Shown here: positions 1 to 10,609 of the stretch, piece after piece
Layout of the letters: each line of letters starts with the position of its first letter
How positions within the stretch are numbered: the first letter of the stretch is position 1
DNA from: Erodium maritimum
Lineage: Eukaryota; Streptophyta; Magnoliopsida; Geraniales; Geraniaceae
Assembly: GCA_963921825.1 (NCBI GenBank)
Contig: OY997591.1
Span: 46,831,825-46,895,824, forward strand
DNA length: 64,000 nt
Direction: 5' to 3'
Program-made: the position numbers and the translations under genes
The notes under the pieces: generated by a model
What the model was told of the DNA's origin: nothing
Databases searched by the model: none
Seen by the model: the letters and a program-made list of their open reading frames with translations, nothing else

Positions 1-390
1 ATTTGGCTGATTGAGCGGGTCCTTTTTACTTTATTTCAGCTTGTTTTTGCAGGTTCAATGCCTAGTGAACAAAGAATCGGGGGTTTTTTCAGGGAGGGAA
101 CCCTGATTCATGTATTGCCTCCCACTACTACTATTGAGTTCCTTGGCCAATATTCAGAGCGGGAATTCCAGTATCACCTTCTCGGCCTCCGTCTTCCTTC
201 CTTGCCTATACGGAATCCCAGCTCAGTGTTAGCTAGCCCATCCAATACCATCAGGGACGATTATAGTATGAAAAGAACTGTGACACCATTGTATCTTTTG
301 TCTGTTCTTCATGGTCAGGTATTTATTCCTGATGCAATCAGATGTATTTGAATTTAAATTAATGAATTGTACCTTTCGCTCAAAAAAAAA
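1..390 (+). mobile_element. 3' end of a LINE-related retroposon, cut by the window edge
   Basis: A short reading frame (58-351) is followed by a LINE-like tail that ends in an A-run at about 381-390. The frame reads SEQRIGGFF, then EGTLIHV and TTIEF. The same words (SEQ, GTLIHV, TTIE) recur at 45030-45120 in another A-tailed copy, so this is a dispersed family and not a host gene. The start lies left of the window. The identity of the encoded peptide is unknown. It may be the C-terminal part of a LINE ORF1 or a sequence picked up by the retroposon. Confidence 0.5.
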
Positions 391-579
391 AGAAACGATT
401 TTTTGGGTGGTTATCTTTAATAGAAAGAAATTAGAAAAATGGAGATTTTCTAAGGAAGTGGCGCACCATCCTTAGAGAATCCACATCAAGGGGGCTCGAT
501 GGCGAGGCTGGGGCGAGAGCAAAAGGGGATTGGGGTTCGGCCTCGGGGTTTGCTCGGTGTGGGGAGAGGGCGTGAAAGG

Positions 580-728
580 CGTGGGGCGGAGACGAAGGGC
601 TCCGGGTTCGGGGAGCCGAGGCGCGAGGCATTTTTCAGCCTTGCAGCCCCGAGACCCGGTGCCTCTCCTCTGGCCACTAGGCCGAAGAAATGTGGCGTTG
701 ATGACAAAAAAAAATTATCGTTGCTCTC
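580..728 (+). repeat. Left copy of 150-bp direct repeat flanking the LTR
   Basis: This Harbinger subterminal sequence recurs at 3993-4142 with about three substitutions and one A-run length difference (near 98% identity by eye). The left copy ends exactly where the LTR begins (TG at 729). The right copy begins exactly where the LTR ends (CA at 3991-3992). Confidence 0.9.
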
Positions 729-3700
729 TGTCACGCCCCAATTTCAGTAAACCGAACTCGGGACGCGAACGTTTAGAATAAGAAAACACTTTGCAAACAT
801 TTCCATTAAAACAATTTACAATAACAATTTATTTCAACAAAGGATAATTACAAATCAACATAAACGTCCCACAAGCGGACAAAAAGGCGAGGTATCCGTC
901 GCTAGACTAAAAAGACAAAACCCGGACTCCGCTCCTAGCTCCACAAGCTTCGAGAGCTCACCTAGTCCGTCCCACGAACGGTACCTGTAGGAAAAGCAGC
1001 TAGGGGTGAGCGTTCGCTCACCACCACGAATAACAGACTGACTACGGCATACTTAGCAGACAAAGCCGGTGACACCAACCACGACCCAAAAGACACACAC
1101 ACGACCAGTACCTTCCTCAACTGACTCAACATTCGGACACGTGATGTAGACCTCACACTACGATTGACGACCTCCTCCAAAGACACGACTGACAACCACG
1201 CAATACCAAACAAGATCGCAAAGGATCGCAAACCAGCTGCCAAGAATGCCCTCCCGGGACTCTAGCCCGGTCAGGCCAACCCAAGAATGCTGCAACTTAC
1301 CGGGACTCTAACCCATAAGCCAGCCGGAAAATACTGCAACTTACTGGGACTCTAACCCATAAGCCAGCCGGAAAATGCTGCAACTTACTGGGACTCTAAC
1401 CCATAAGGCAGCCAAGGTACGCTCACAAACCCAAACCACACACGCGCGGCCAGGACCCCTTTATTGGCGGGCGGGCCCCCTACCCCGTCTGAACATGCAG
1501 ACGCGTGTGCTCGTGGACCCCCGTTTCAGGAAGCGGGCCCCCAACCTCCGGTAACCACAAACACAATCACAATCACAAGCAAGTTCACAACCAGTAACCA
1601 CACAGGTTCAACACTCATAGGCACTCATGGCCACCAAGACACTAACAGTAAAACTCGGACTCAACAGCCCCACGGGCACTCACGGCCTCCCAAGACACCA
1701 ACCATAAAACACGCTTGCAACTTACCGAGACTCTAACTCGTAAGCCAGCTAAAACACCAACAGTAAAGTACGGGCTCTCATGGCCACCCAAACACGAATA
1801 ATAACACGGGCTCTCATGGCCACCCAAGACTCAACAATAATAATACGGGCTCTCAAGGCCACCCAAGACTCAACAATAATAATACGGGCTCTCAAGGCCA
1901 CCCAAACACAAATAAACAAACAACCTCCGGCTTAACCAAAGCCTCCAACAGTCCTAATATCAACGGTTTCACAATCAACCTCCGGGCATGGTCATATGCC
2001 TCCAGTACTCCTAATATCAACACGTTCACAACAACCTCCGGGCATGGTCATATGCCTCCAGTAAATCAGCTAACGCTAAGTTCTCTGCTCCTACGACACT
2101 ACTAAGTGTCACATGCATTTCCAGTAATCACTACGTTCCCGTATCATGCTTTTCTGATAAACGCTACAAACCCCGCATCATGCAATTTTAATAATTACTA
2201 ACCTACTCAACCCACGACACCCCGGTGTCACATGCAATTCTACTGTTAACTTTCCCTAGTCAGGGCCGAGATCCGGCTACTTTTCCCTACCTCAACTGAA
2301 GAGCAATCGCTACGCTTCCTAGCTGCTGACGTTCTGGCTCGCTAACTCCGAGCTTCACTTCGATCGAAGCCGGACGCTAAAGAGGACACGAAAGCCATAA
2401 ATTAATAACGGTTCCACCGCTAAATTAAAGGTTACTATTAAACCAGTCTAGACCCGACAATTGTCCTTTAAACTCGAGCGGGCTAAAAGCGGGGTCACGG
2501 CGAATCGGGTTTGAGTACCCGAGCACCGAAACCGGTGCATGCGAGGCACGGTCCCAATGCACAAATCCCGAGGTCCGATTCAGCGGTCCGCTTTCGTTCC
2601 TTTTTAAACCCAAATAGCAGTCCATTCTACCCAGAATTCCAGAGTCGTTCCCAAATCCGATTAACAACCCTTTTTCAAAACAGAACGGTTTTTATTTTAA
2701 ATCAAACTCCCCTTTTATTTCAAATCTGCTTCTGTTCCGATCTTTTGAGCCCAAAATGAATTAAGTTCGGTTTTTGAACAACCGTCCCTAAATCCCGTTT
2801 ACAAACTTGATTCTCAAAATTCCTCGATTTAAAACCGACTTGATTTTAAGTCCTTTTTATTTTAAATCCCCTTTTTCTTAAATCGGATTTTCGTTTACAA
2901 CCTTTTCTTTCCAAAACCTTGATTCCGATTCCATCCAAAGTAGATCCAAAACCGTCTTTTATTATAATCTGATTTTGATTCAACAATTTCCCTTTTCGAT
3001 TCAAAATCAGTTCTAAAACTTAAACGATTCTTTAGAAGGTTTAACCGACATAACTTTCCCCAATCAGATCCACATCGACTCGAATTTAACAACACGGGAA
3101 ACCTTAAACGAGGGGCTCGGTTTGGAAACCGGCCGGCCACCGACGGAGACGCCACCGGCGACCAAACCTCGTGGTGAGAATCTCACCGTGGAAGGCGAGG
3201 TGGTGGAGCACGGCGGAGGGAGAGGCGGTGGTGGTGGTGGTGGTCGTCGTGGGCTCGGTGGGGCACTCCGCCTCAGATCCGGACGGGTCTCACCAGATCC
3301 GGCGAGATTATCTAGGGTAGACAATCCCGGCGCCGACGGGGGAAAGAGGCCGAGAGGGGTTCGGCGTTGAACACGGCCGAAGACACTGAGTGAGGGCGGA
3401 GGTGGCTGTTCGGGCTCGGTGGTGGTCGGAGATTGAGGCGGCGTGGTCGGGGCTGCGTGGGTCGAAGAAGAGAGGGAGAGAGGTTGAAGAACGAGGGAGG
3501 AGGGTCGGACGGAGGTGAGGGTCGCCGGAGCTGGAGACGGGAGAGGGAGTGGTGGCCGGATCTGGTTAGGGCGAAGAAGAAGGAGGTCGGGGATGGGGTT
3601 TCGAAGAAGACGAAGACGGAGCGAGGGAAGGGAGAGGGCCGGAGATGGAGACGGGAGAGAGGGTGTGGCCGGAGGTGGTGAGAGGTCGCCGGAGAAGACG

Positions 3701-3992
3701 GAGGTCGCCGGAGATCGAGAGAGAGGATCGGGTTCGGGAGAGGAGAGAAGTGGGGGACTGGACGGCGCTGAAGGGAAAATTAGGGCAAAAACCCTAATTT
3801 TCGAGCTTTATAGCTCGGCCAGTCAGGCTGGGCTTCTAACGGGCCTGATGCACGGCCCAAAGCGCAGGGACAGGGCTCGGCCTGCTTGGGCAGGGTCTGG
3901 CCGGGTCAAGCTGGTCGGGTCTGGGTTGCTGGTCGGGTCCGGTCCAACCCGGTCCGACCCCTTTTTTTTTTTTTTGAAAGCGGGTTTTTACA
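729..3992 (-). mobile_element. Long LTR of a Ty3/gypsy-type element (solo)
   Basis: This belongs to the same LTR family as 22792-25267, 33593-36594 and 60975-63920. All share the terminal block ending GGGGCGTGACA on their own strand, here read as TGTCACGCCCCA on the plus strand. Length is about 3.26 kb and no internal coding region adjoins it. It contains short tandem repeats near 1290-1420 and 1776-1910 and a GC-rich stretch at 3100-3800, with long frames that have no recognisable domain. It sits inside the Harbinger element and is therefore younger. Instead of the expected 5-bp duplication, the flanks are 150-bp direct repeats. Confidence 0.75.
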
Positions 3993-4142
3993 CGTGGGGC
4001 GGAGACGAAGGGCTCCGGGTTCGCGGAGCCGAGGCGCGAGGCATTTTTCAGCCTTGCAGCCCCGAGACCCGGTGCCTCTCCTCTGGCCACTGGGCCGGAG
4101 AAATGTGGCGTTGATGACAAAAAAAAAATTATCGTTGCTCTC
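3993..4142 (+). repeat. Right copy of 150-bp direct repeat flanking the LTR
   Basis: This pairs with 580-728. The sequence continues without a break into the Harbinger interior (AGCAACGG from 4143), whereas the left copy stops at the LTR. Confidence 0.9.
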
Positions 4143-4333
4143 AGCAACGGTCGACAACGGCTACAATTTTTTAAAAAAATAAATAAATACAAAATATATT
4201 TAAAAAAAACACTTCTTCAACCACTATAAATACCCCTCACCCCATTTCATCAAATCCACACAACAAACTTCTAAAATTCTCTCAAGCCTCACTCTCTCCA
4301 AATTCATATCGTCTTTGCAAAATCCGATCGACA

Positions 4334-5841
4334 ATGTCTAACGACAATTTCAATCAACTGTCGGAAGACCAAGATTTATATACGGAAGAGGAGGACAACA
4401 CCAATCAGCAAGGTGTGAACACCAATCAAGAAGGTGCGACCACCAATCAACCCGGGCCGACCTACCTACAGATGTTGCAAACCGGTTTCACCCCAACTGG
4501 TGGTTGGAACCCTGAGGCGTTCAACCAGTACATGGCCTCTATTTGGGTCCAAGGTAATTTTATGAATTATAATTTTATGCATTTCATTAATTAAATATTA
4601 ATCAGTTCATTACTTAAAATTTTATTTATGTTCAATTTTAGTTACATTATATGTTTAATTTTAATTATGTATGATTAAAGTTTGAATTATCCATTTGTAT
4701 TTGTAATTAAAATTTAAATGTCAACGTAGGTGGACTAGGACAACCGGCCAATCCAATTGGACAACCGCACAATCCAATTGGACAACCGCAAAACATGATT
4801 GGGGTATTCAACCGCTCAATATTCGACCCTTACAACATGGGGGGAACTATTTCGGCTGTCGGCCGCCACCAGAACTCGCATGTCATCTACTTCATCATCC
4901 GTGGGACCGGGGACCTGGGAGACAGCGGACAGGCTAACCAAATGGCCCCCTGAAGTGGATATGCTTCTGATCAATGTCTGGCTACGCACAACAAACGACC
5001 CCGTCACCGGAACCTCTCAAGATGGGAACACGTTCTAGAGCACGGTGAAAGGTGCTTTTGCAAAGCTGGGAATTTTCCACCCACTCAGTGGACACTGCAA
5101 GACGTCAAGACCCATTTCAACAAAAGTGCTGCAAGAGTCTGGCGGTATATCACACTGATGAGGAAGGAGAGGACCCAGGCAGGTCATAGCAGCTGGAGCG
5201 AAGAAAAGTGTAGGTAGCGGGCGATGGAACTCTATCGAATCCACACCATGCATATCAAACACGAGCCGAAGATTTTCAAGCTCCACCATTGGATAGAGCC
5301 GTTGGAAAAGGATGACAAGTTCTGGGAAGAGGAAGGCGAAGCCGGGGTACTTCGACGACGATTGGACGAGTCTGGCAGTTATAGCAGCACAACCCCGCCC
5401 ACTTCACTCCCCACCGACGATGATAATGTAACACATTTAAGTGGTGACGAGCAACCATCCTGAGGCTCAACTTCCCCAATCGCTCCAAGTTCCCCAACCG
5501 GACGTCCAAGTTCCACAACCGGACGTCCAAGTTCTCCAATCGGACGTCCAAGTTCCCCAATTGGTATGCCGCCTCCACGAGAACGCCCAATTGGCAATAA
5601 GGCCGCGAAGAGGAAGGGGAAGGGTATGGCGGATAGAGCATCGTATCTCGTCCAAATGGATCAGGGGAGATGTGAGAAGGCGAAGCTTACCGTGACTCTT
5701 GACCAGAAAATTGACAAATATATGCAGGAAGTTAAAGATATGAAGGCTACGGACACGTCCGATTTTACCCTGGAACAGAAGGAGCATCATTTGGAAATGA
5801 TGCAGGTATGGATGGCTCAAATTCGAAAACTTCATAAATAA
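4334..5841 (+). pseudogene. Harbinger ORF1 (Myb/trihelix-like protein), decayed
   Basis: Exon 1 starts at ATG 4334 (MSNDNFNQLSEDQDL) and runs to a donor GTAATT at about 4554. An AT-rich intron follows, and exon 2 begins after CAACGTAG at about 4730. Conserved pieces include KWPPEVDMLLINVWL (a SANT/trihelix start), TTNDP, THFNKSAARVW and a C-terminal charged coiled region with HHLEMMQVWMAQIRKL before the stop at 5839-5841. This is the layout of the DNA-binding ORF1 proteins of plant PIF/Harbinger elements, which resemble NAM-associated proteins. At least one frame change and several in-frame stops (near 4940, 5036, 5215 and 5461) break it. A four-copy 21-bp repeat at about 5480-5562 encodes GRPSSPI-type units. 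Confidence 0.8.
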
Positions 5842-6402
5842 ATCGACCACATTAATGGGGATGCCTAATTATGTAATTATTTTGTAGATATGTATTTTTT
5901 TTTAGTTATGAAATTTTTTAATTTTGTATTTTATTTCTATTTATGAATTTTATTTATATTTTATTTAGTAGTTGTTGATTTAAAAATAACGTTAACAGAT
6001 TCAGTTAAAAGCTTAATTGATTTCACAATAAGCACTTTTGAAAACCCTGCCCCCCATACTTGCCCCTCTGATGTGGAGCACACTCTGTTTTAGGGGGCAG
6101 GGGGCTGAACCCTGCCCAGTTAGCAGAGGGTTCAGCCTCAAGCCTCAGGGTTCAGCCCCCCTTGATGTGGATGCTCTTAGACTACACGACTGAAAAATTG
6201 GTTCTTTTTTAGCTTTTGTTTTTTTGAAAACAAAATAGTTATAACCAAAGTAGTTTGACTTGTTTTTTCTTAACAACCAGTCACGGCAAAAAATTGGAGA
6301 GTGATTTTATCTTTTCTTGTTTTATTTTAAAAGTCGCGGGAGAATGTTGAGTTTTTGTCTTTTCGAGTTTTGATATTATTGTAACTCAAAAGAGAAGTAC
6401 AA

Positions 6403-6813
6403 TGTTATGACCTTGCGTGATGGATCGCGTTATGGGACCGTTGTAGGACTTCAGATTCAGTCCAAGGCTTCGCACGGGTGAATCCTTGTTCTTCTTCTTC
6501 CCAATCGTAACAAGTACAGGCTCGTTGTAGAGGGAACCCGAGGACCTCGTAGGAAAGACCAAAGTATTTCTTTAAATTCTCAAGTCTATTTTATTCATTC
6601 ACCTCTCTTGGTATATATAGCCAAAGAGGTTACCTAAAACCAAAACCCTAATACAATCATAATTGGTAATTACCTAACTTACATATTCCTAATATTACTT
6701 GAACTCAAAGACATTAATAAAAAAGGAAATAAACTAATAACATCCCCTAACCCTAGTCGGCCTAATTGGTGGGCTTTTATCCCACCATGTTGCGGTCCAT
6801 AAGGACCATAACA
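6403..6813 (-). repeat. 3' LTR of the gag-only element
   Basis: It begins TGTTATGACC and ends GACCATAACA. It pairs with 7591-8002 and carries the TATATATA promoter-like run (about 6612-6620) on both strands. Confidence 0.88.
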
Positions 6814-7590
6814 TCACTCCCCTTGTGCACATGGCGCTTGACCTCAAGCGCAGAAGATAGATCAATGTCCAGCCGGTAGCTCCGTCTTCGTCCTTGATCA
6901 ATTCTAACCAGAAAATTTTCAAACACTTATGACCCAGACTGTATGCTCCATCAGCACTACAGACCTCCGCATTTGTTGTTCCCTGGGTAAAAGGCGTTTG
7001 GGGAAACAAGACTTCCTCAACATCGCATTTGTGAAGTGATTCCCGCTGGTCATGAGTTGGCTTGATCAGCATGTTTGAAGTTGTCTTATGGTTGGACAAG
7101 TCATCCACAGCAGGACACTCAACGCTAGGCACCATAGACGTAGTATCAGGCACCTGCTCCTTAGTCTTCATATGCACGATTGTTGTAGGAACATGCTGAG
7201 TCGTCGGTGCCTTATCGGACAGGGAACCAATTAGGACCGCTAGGTCTTGGAGTTGCGCTACGGAGCTGGTGTTGGTTGTGGTCGGAGTTGTTGGTGGTTG
7301 CTGTCGGCCAGCTGGTGGTGGTTGCTGCCGGCCAGTTGGTGATGGTTGCTGTTGGCCAGCTGATGATGTCGGAGCTGGTGGTAGTAGTTGTCGGTCAGCC
7401 GGGGCTGAGCTCGCCTCCTGCGGATGTGCGAAAAGCGCACGAACCTGCAGCGCCAAGTCCTCCAATTTCCGTTGATCAGCTTCATAATGTGCCGCAGTTT
7501 GGGTCTGAGCTGTAGTGAACGCAACTATCAAGTCATCTAGTTTCCGCTCCATAGATTTTGTCTCCATAACGCTTGGCTCTGATACCAATC

Positions 7591-8002
7591 TATTACGACC
7601 CTGCGTAATGGATTGCGTTATGGGACCGTTGTAGGACTTCATATTCAGTCCAAGGCTTCGCGGGGCGAATCCTTGTTCTTCTTCTTCTTCCCAATCGTAA
7701 CAATTACAGGCTCGTTGTAGAGGGAACCCGAGGACCTCGTAGGAGAGACCAAAGTATTTCTTTAAATTCTCAAGTCTATTTTATTCATTCACCTCTCTTG
7801 GTATATATAGCCAAGGAGGTTACCTAAAACCAAAACCCTAATACAACCATAATTGGTAATTACCTAATTTACTTATTCCTAATATTACTTAAACTCAAAG
7901 ACATTAATAAAAAGGAAATGAACTAATAACATCCCCTAACCCTAGCCGGCCTAATTGGTGGGCTTTTATCCCACCATGTTACGGTCCGTAAGGACCATAA
8001 CA
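7591..8002 (-). repeat. 5' LTR of the gag-only element
   Basis: It is nearly identical to 6403-6813. The primer-binding site lies three bases inside its inner edge. Confidence 0.88.
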
Positions 8003-8007
8003 TACAA

Positions 8008-8480
8008 CAATTATTATTTTGTAAAATATATATCGTTTAGTTGTTTTTTTTTTTTTACAATCATTTTTAGAATTAAAGGTTCTAGCATGCGGATTTTGTT
8101 GGAGACGTCTTGATCAGAGAAGAGCAAATAAATGATTCTATTCTGTTTCGAACCATTCACCGAAACTACAAGATATAATAATTCTATTTGTTCTCCGATC
8201 AATTAATTGAATTACATGGATCCAAATTTAAGATTTTAAAATTAAATTTTAATTTTCCGATAAGTTATATATGTTAAAATTCAACGGTAACATTCTATTC
8301 CATTCCATCTAACAGGCTTTCTTATTATCCATCTCATTAATCGAGGGAAAATGTTGTGATCAATACATCAATTGGATCAATAGTCAGTTCCCCTAGGCAT
8401 GCTCGGATTATTTAGGGTAAAAGATGATCTTTTTTGGTGATGCTAAGAAAAAGATTAGAAATAAAACATCATTTACTTGA
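8008..8480. other. AT-rich intergenic stretch, no feature seen
   Basis: No frame with recognisable similarity, no terminal repeats and no RNA gene were seen. It lies between the short LTR element and a LINE. Confidence 0.6.
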
Positions 8481-8495
8481 TGATGCTTCTAAGTT

Positions 8496-10098
8496 ATTCC
8501 CATTTGGAAGATAAGCTTTGCTGGAAAAAAGGCAACAAAGGCTTCATTGTAAATAGAATTTATGGATTACTTGCACAACAAGGCAGCCTAAATGCATACT
8601 GGACTTCAAAACTGTGGACACCTGGAATTTCCGCAAAGATCTCAACCTTCTCTTGGCTTGCTTGCCTAGAAGCAATACCCTCAAGGTGCTTCTTGGAAGC
8701 TAGAGGTATGTCATTTTCTCTGCAAGACCTCATATGTCCCCTCTACTCCTGGGATTTTTAAGATGAAGTTCACATCCTTCTACATTGCACAAAAGCCTGG
8801 AAAACTTGGAACCTCATCCTCAACTGGTAGGACTTAACCTGGGTCTGCCCCTCAAATATCAAGCAGCTTTTCAACTCTTGGCACAATTTATTCCCTTCAA
8901 ACTTCAAAAGATGTTGGGGTATAATACTACAAGTCACAATATGGAAAATCTGGTTGGCAAGAAACACCCTGGTTTTTAATTCGATTGAAGAACCTGCATA
9001 AACAATCTTCCTCAAAGTAGTCAATAAAACCTTCAGTTGGGAATGTGTCAATTTCTCCATCAACTACCATTTCACACTCCAAGACTGGACCTCAAATCCA
9101 TAGTTTTTTGTAAAGAAATGACCTTCTGCCTGCATCTCCTCTCTCTTCAACTGGTTTTGGATTTGCACATTATTGATCTTGATGCTACTGATTCTTATTG
9201 CTTGTCTTGTGGGTCTGGGAGGGTTTTGGGTGGTATCCTAGGTGTAAGGCTTAGGTCTTTGGTGAGGTAGGAGTGTGGGTTTGGTGTAGTCTCCCTTGGC
9301 CTTTCTTTGGGTGTGTAGGTAGCTTTAGGTCTCTCTTCCCCTTTTTTTTCTTGTGTGTGGGTAGCTCCCCTTAGGTTTCTGAGTGCCCTCTTCTCTTTTC
9401 TGTCTTTTGCTTGTAGGTCAAGTTACCTCTCTTCACTCCTTGACTCATTTGCAATGTTGCCTTACGGTCCAAGGCAACTCCCTTATCTCATCAATTTGCA
9501 GAAGCACCTTCTTTCCACTACACGGTGGATGTCTTTTAACTGAGAAAATCAATTCTCAATACATTGGTGTTGATTCATCTACATTCAATTTGCTCTCCAA
9601 CCTCAAGCCTAAAGCATTCAACCATCACACAAGAACAAACCCACTGACAGTCTCCTTTGCAGTCCGAAAGCATGCTAATTCAACTGCACGATGAACTTCT
9701 GGCATCTAAGAAAATCAATATCTCAGTGTGTTGGTGCTGAATCATTTACAATCTCATTGCTCTCCTGTCTCAAGCCTACACTGACAGTCTCCATTGCAGT
9801 TCGAGGATATGCAACTACACCCTACTCAAGTCTGCATAATTCTCACAAGTAACTCAATGCAACTACATACGCAGCCCCTCATCGCAAACCCAACAAACTC
9901 AACTAATGCATCCTCACATTTGCACATCACTCACAAGGAAATCTTTTCTTCTTTTTCGGAATTTTGTTTTTCATTTTAATTTTCCTTTTCTCTTTCTTCC
10001 TCCTGCCTCTGTTCCCAATCTGTAGCTGGTTGGGTTCTTAGGCTTTGTGTCTTTTAACTCAGAAAATAATTCAATTTGTTTTCGCTGATCAAAAAAAA
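8496..10098 (+). mobile_element. 5'-truncated L1-type LINE (zf-RVT region and 3' tail)
   Basis: The element is flanked by a 15-bp duplication TGATGCTTCTAAGTT (8481-8495 and 10099-10113) and ends in a run of eight A. The 5' part (8510-8760) matches the zinc-binding region that follows reverse transcriptase in plant LINEs: DKLCWKKGNKGFIVNRIYG, then LWTPGISAKISTFSWLACL and DEVHILLHCTKAWKTW. It is broken by stops (for example around 8759 and 8848). The rest is a long 3' region with two related segments (9533-9660 and 9710-9800) and no clear domains. Insertion at an A-rich site with 5' truncation is typical of LINEs. Confidence 0.88.
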
Positions 10099-10113
10099 TG
10101 ATGCTTCTAAGTT

Positions 10114-10609
10114 CTACGTACATATATAGGTAGTGACTCTTGTACCCACGAGATGATTTGATTTCACCAGTAGTTGACTTTTGTAGCAACAAGATTGTTT
10201 TGGGTTCTCCTTCTCCATATTGGTTTTATGAAATTCTAAATCAATTTTTACTAAATTTAAAGTGAAAAATAAAGGTATAATTTTTTATACAAAATATGAA
10301 GACATTCAAAAGTAACTTATGACTAAAAAACTACAATGTGGATTAGGGTACTTTACCTTGACATTTAATTGAGAAGACAAATCAACCCTAAAGTCAGTAG
10401 ATTCATAGGTTACAACTCCACCAATTTTTTAACAGTTGGATCAATCACTCATATGTTCATCCTTATTCTTCTACATGGAAATGAAAAAGGTCAAATAAAC
10501 ACTACATTATCACCAAAATTAAGATTACAGATACTATTTACAAGTTGTGACACCCAGAAGGAGAATCTAATGTGAAAATCCCACCACAGACATGATCCTA
10601 GGAAGATAT
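10114..10609. other. 3' flank of TONSOKU
   Basis: This is an AT-rich stretch downstream of the TONSOKU stop codon and probably includes its 3' untranslated region. No other gene was seen. Confidence 0.5.

Larger units (their letters stand above)
475..6176 (+). mobile_element. PIF/Harbinger DNA transposon with ORF1, interrupted by an LTR
   Basis: The ends are inverted copies of roughly GAGCATCCACATCAAGGGGG (left 475-495, right about 6155-6176). They are flanked by the trinucleotide TTA at 472-474 and 6177-6179, which is the PIF/Harbinger target-site signature. The interior carries a decayed ORF1 of the Myb/trihelix type (4334-5841). No DDE transposase is visible between the ends, so the element is non-autonomous now. 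A 3.3-kb LTR and a 150-bp duplication occupy 729-4142. Without them the element would be about 2.3 kb. Confidence 0.85.
6403..8002 (-). mobile_element. Short non-autonomous LTR retrotransposon with gag-like ORF
   Basis: Two LTRs of about 411 bp (6403-6813 and 7591-8002) flank a 777-bp interior. The element is bracketed by a perfect 5-bp duplication TACAA (6398-6402 and 8003-8007). On the minus strand the primer-binding site is TGGTATCAGAGCC (7575-7587), matching initiator Met-tRNA, and a purine tract ACAAGGGGAGTGA abuts the 3' LTR. The interior encodes one gag-like frame with KLDDLIVAF, a Q/P-rich repeat (GRQQPPPA) and no protease, integrase or reverse transcriptase. The structure looks whole for a mini-element. 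The LTRs differ by roughly 4-5% by eye, mostly transitions, so it is fairly young. It depends on another element's enzymes. Confidence 0.9.

Noticed and set aside
3122-4114. Arg/Gly-rich long frames on both strands
   Set aside because: They lie in the GC-rich promoter-side part of an LTR, overlap each other in several frames and show no domain.
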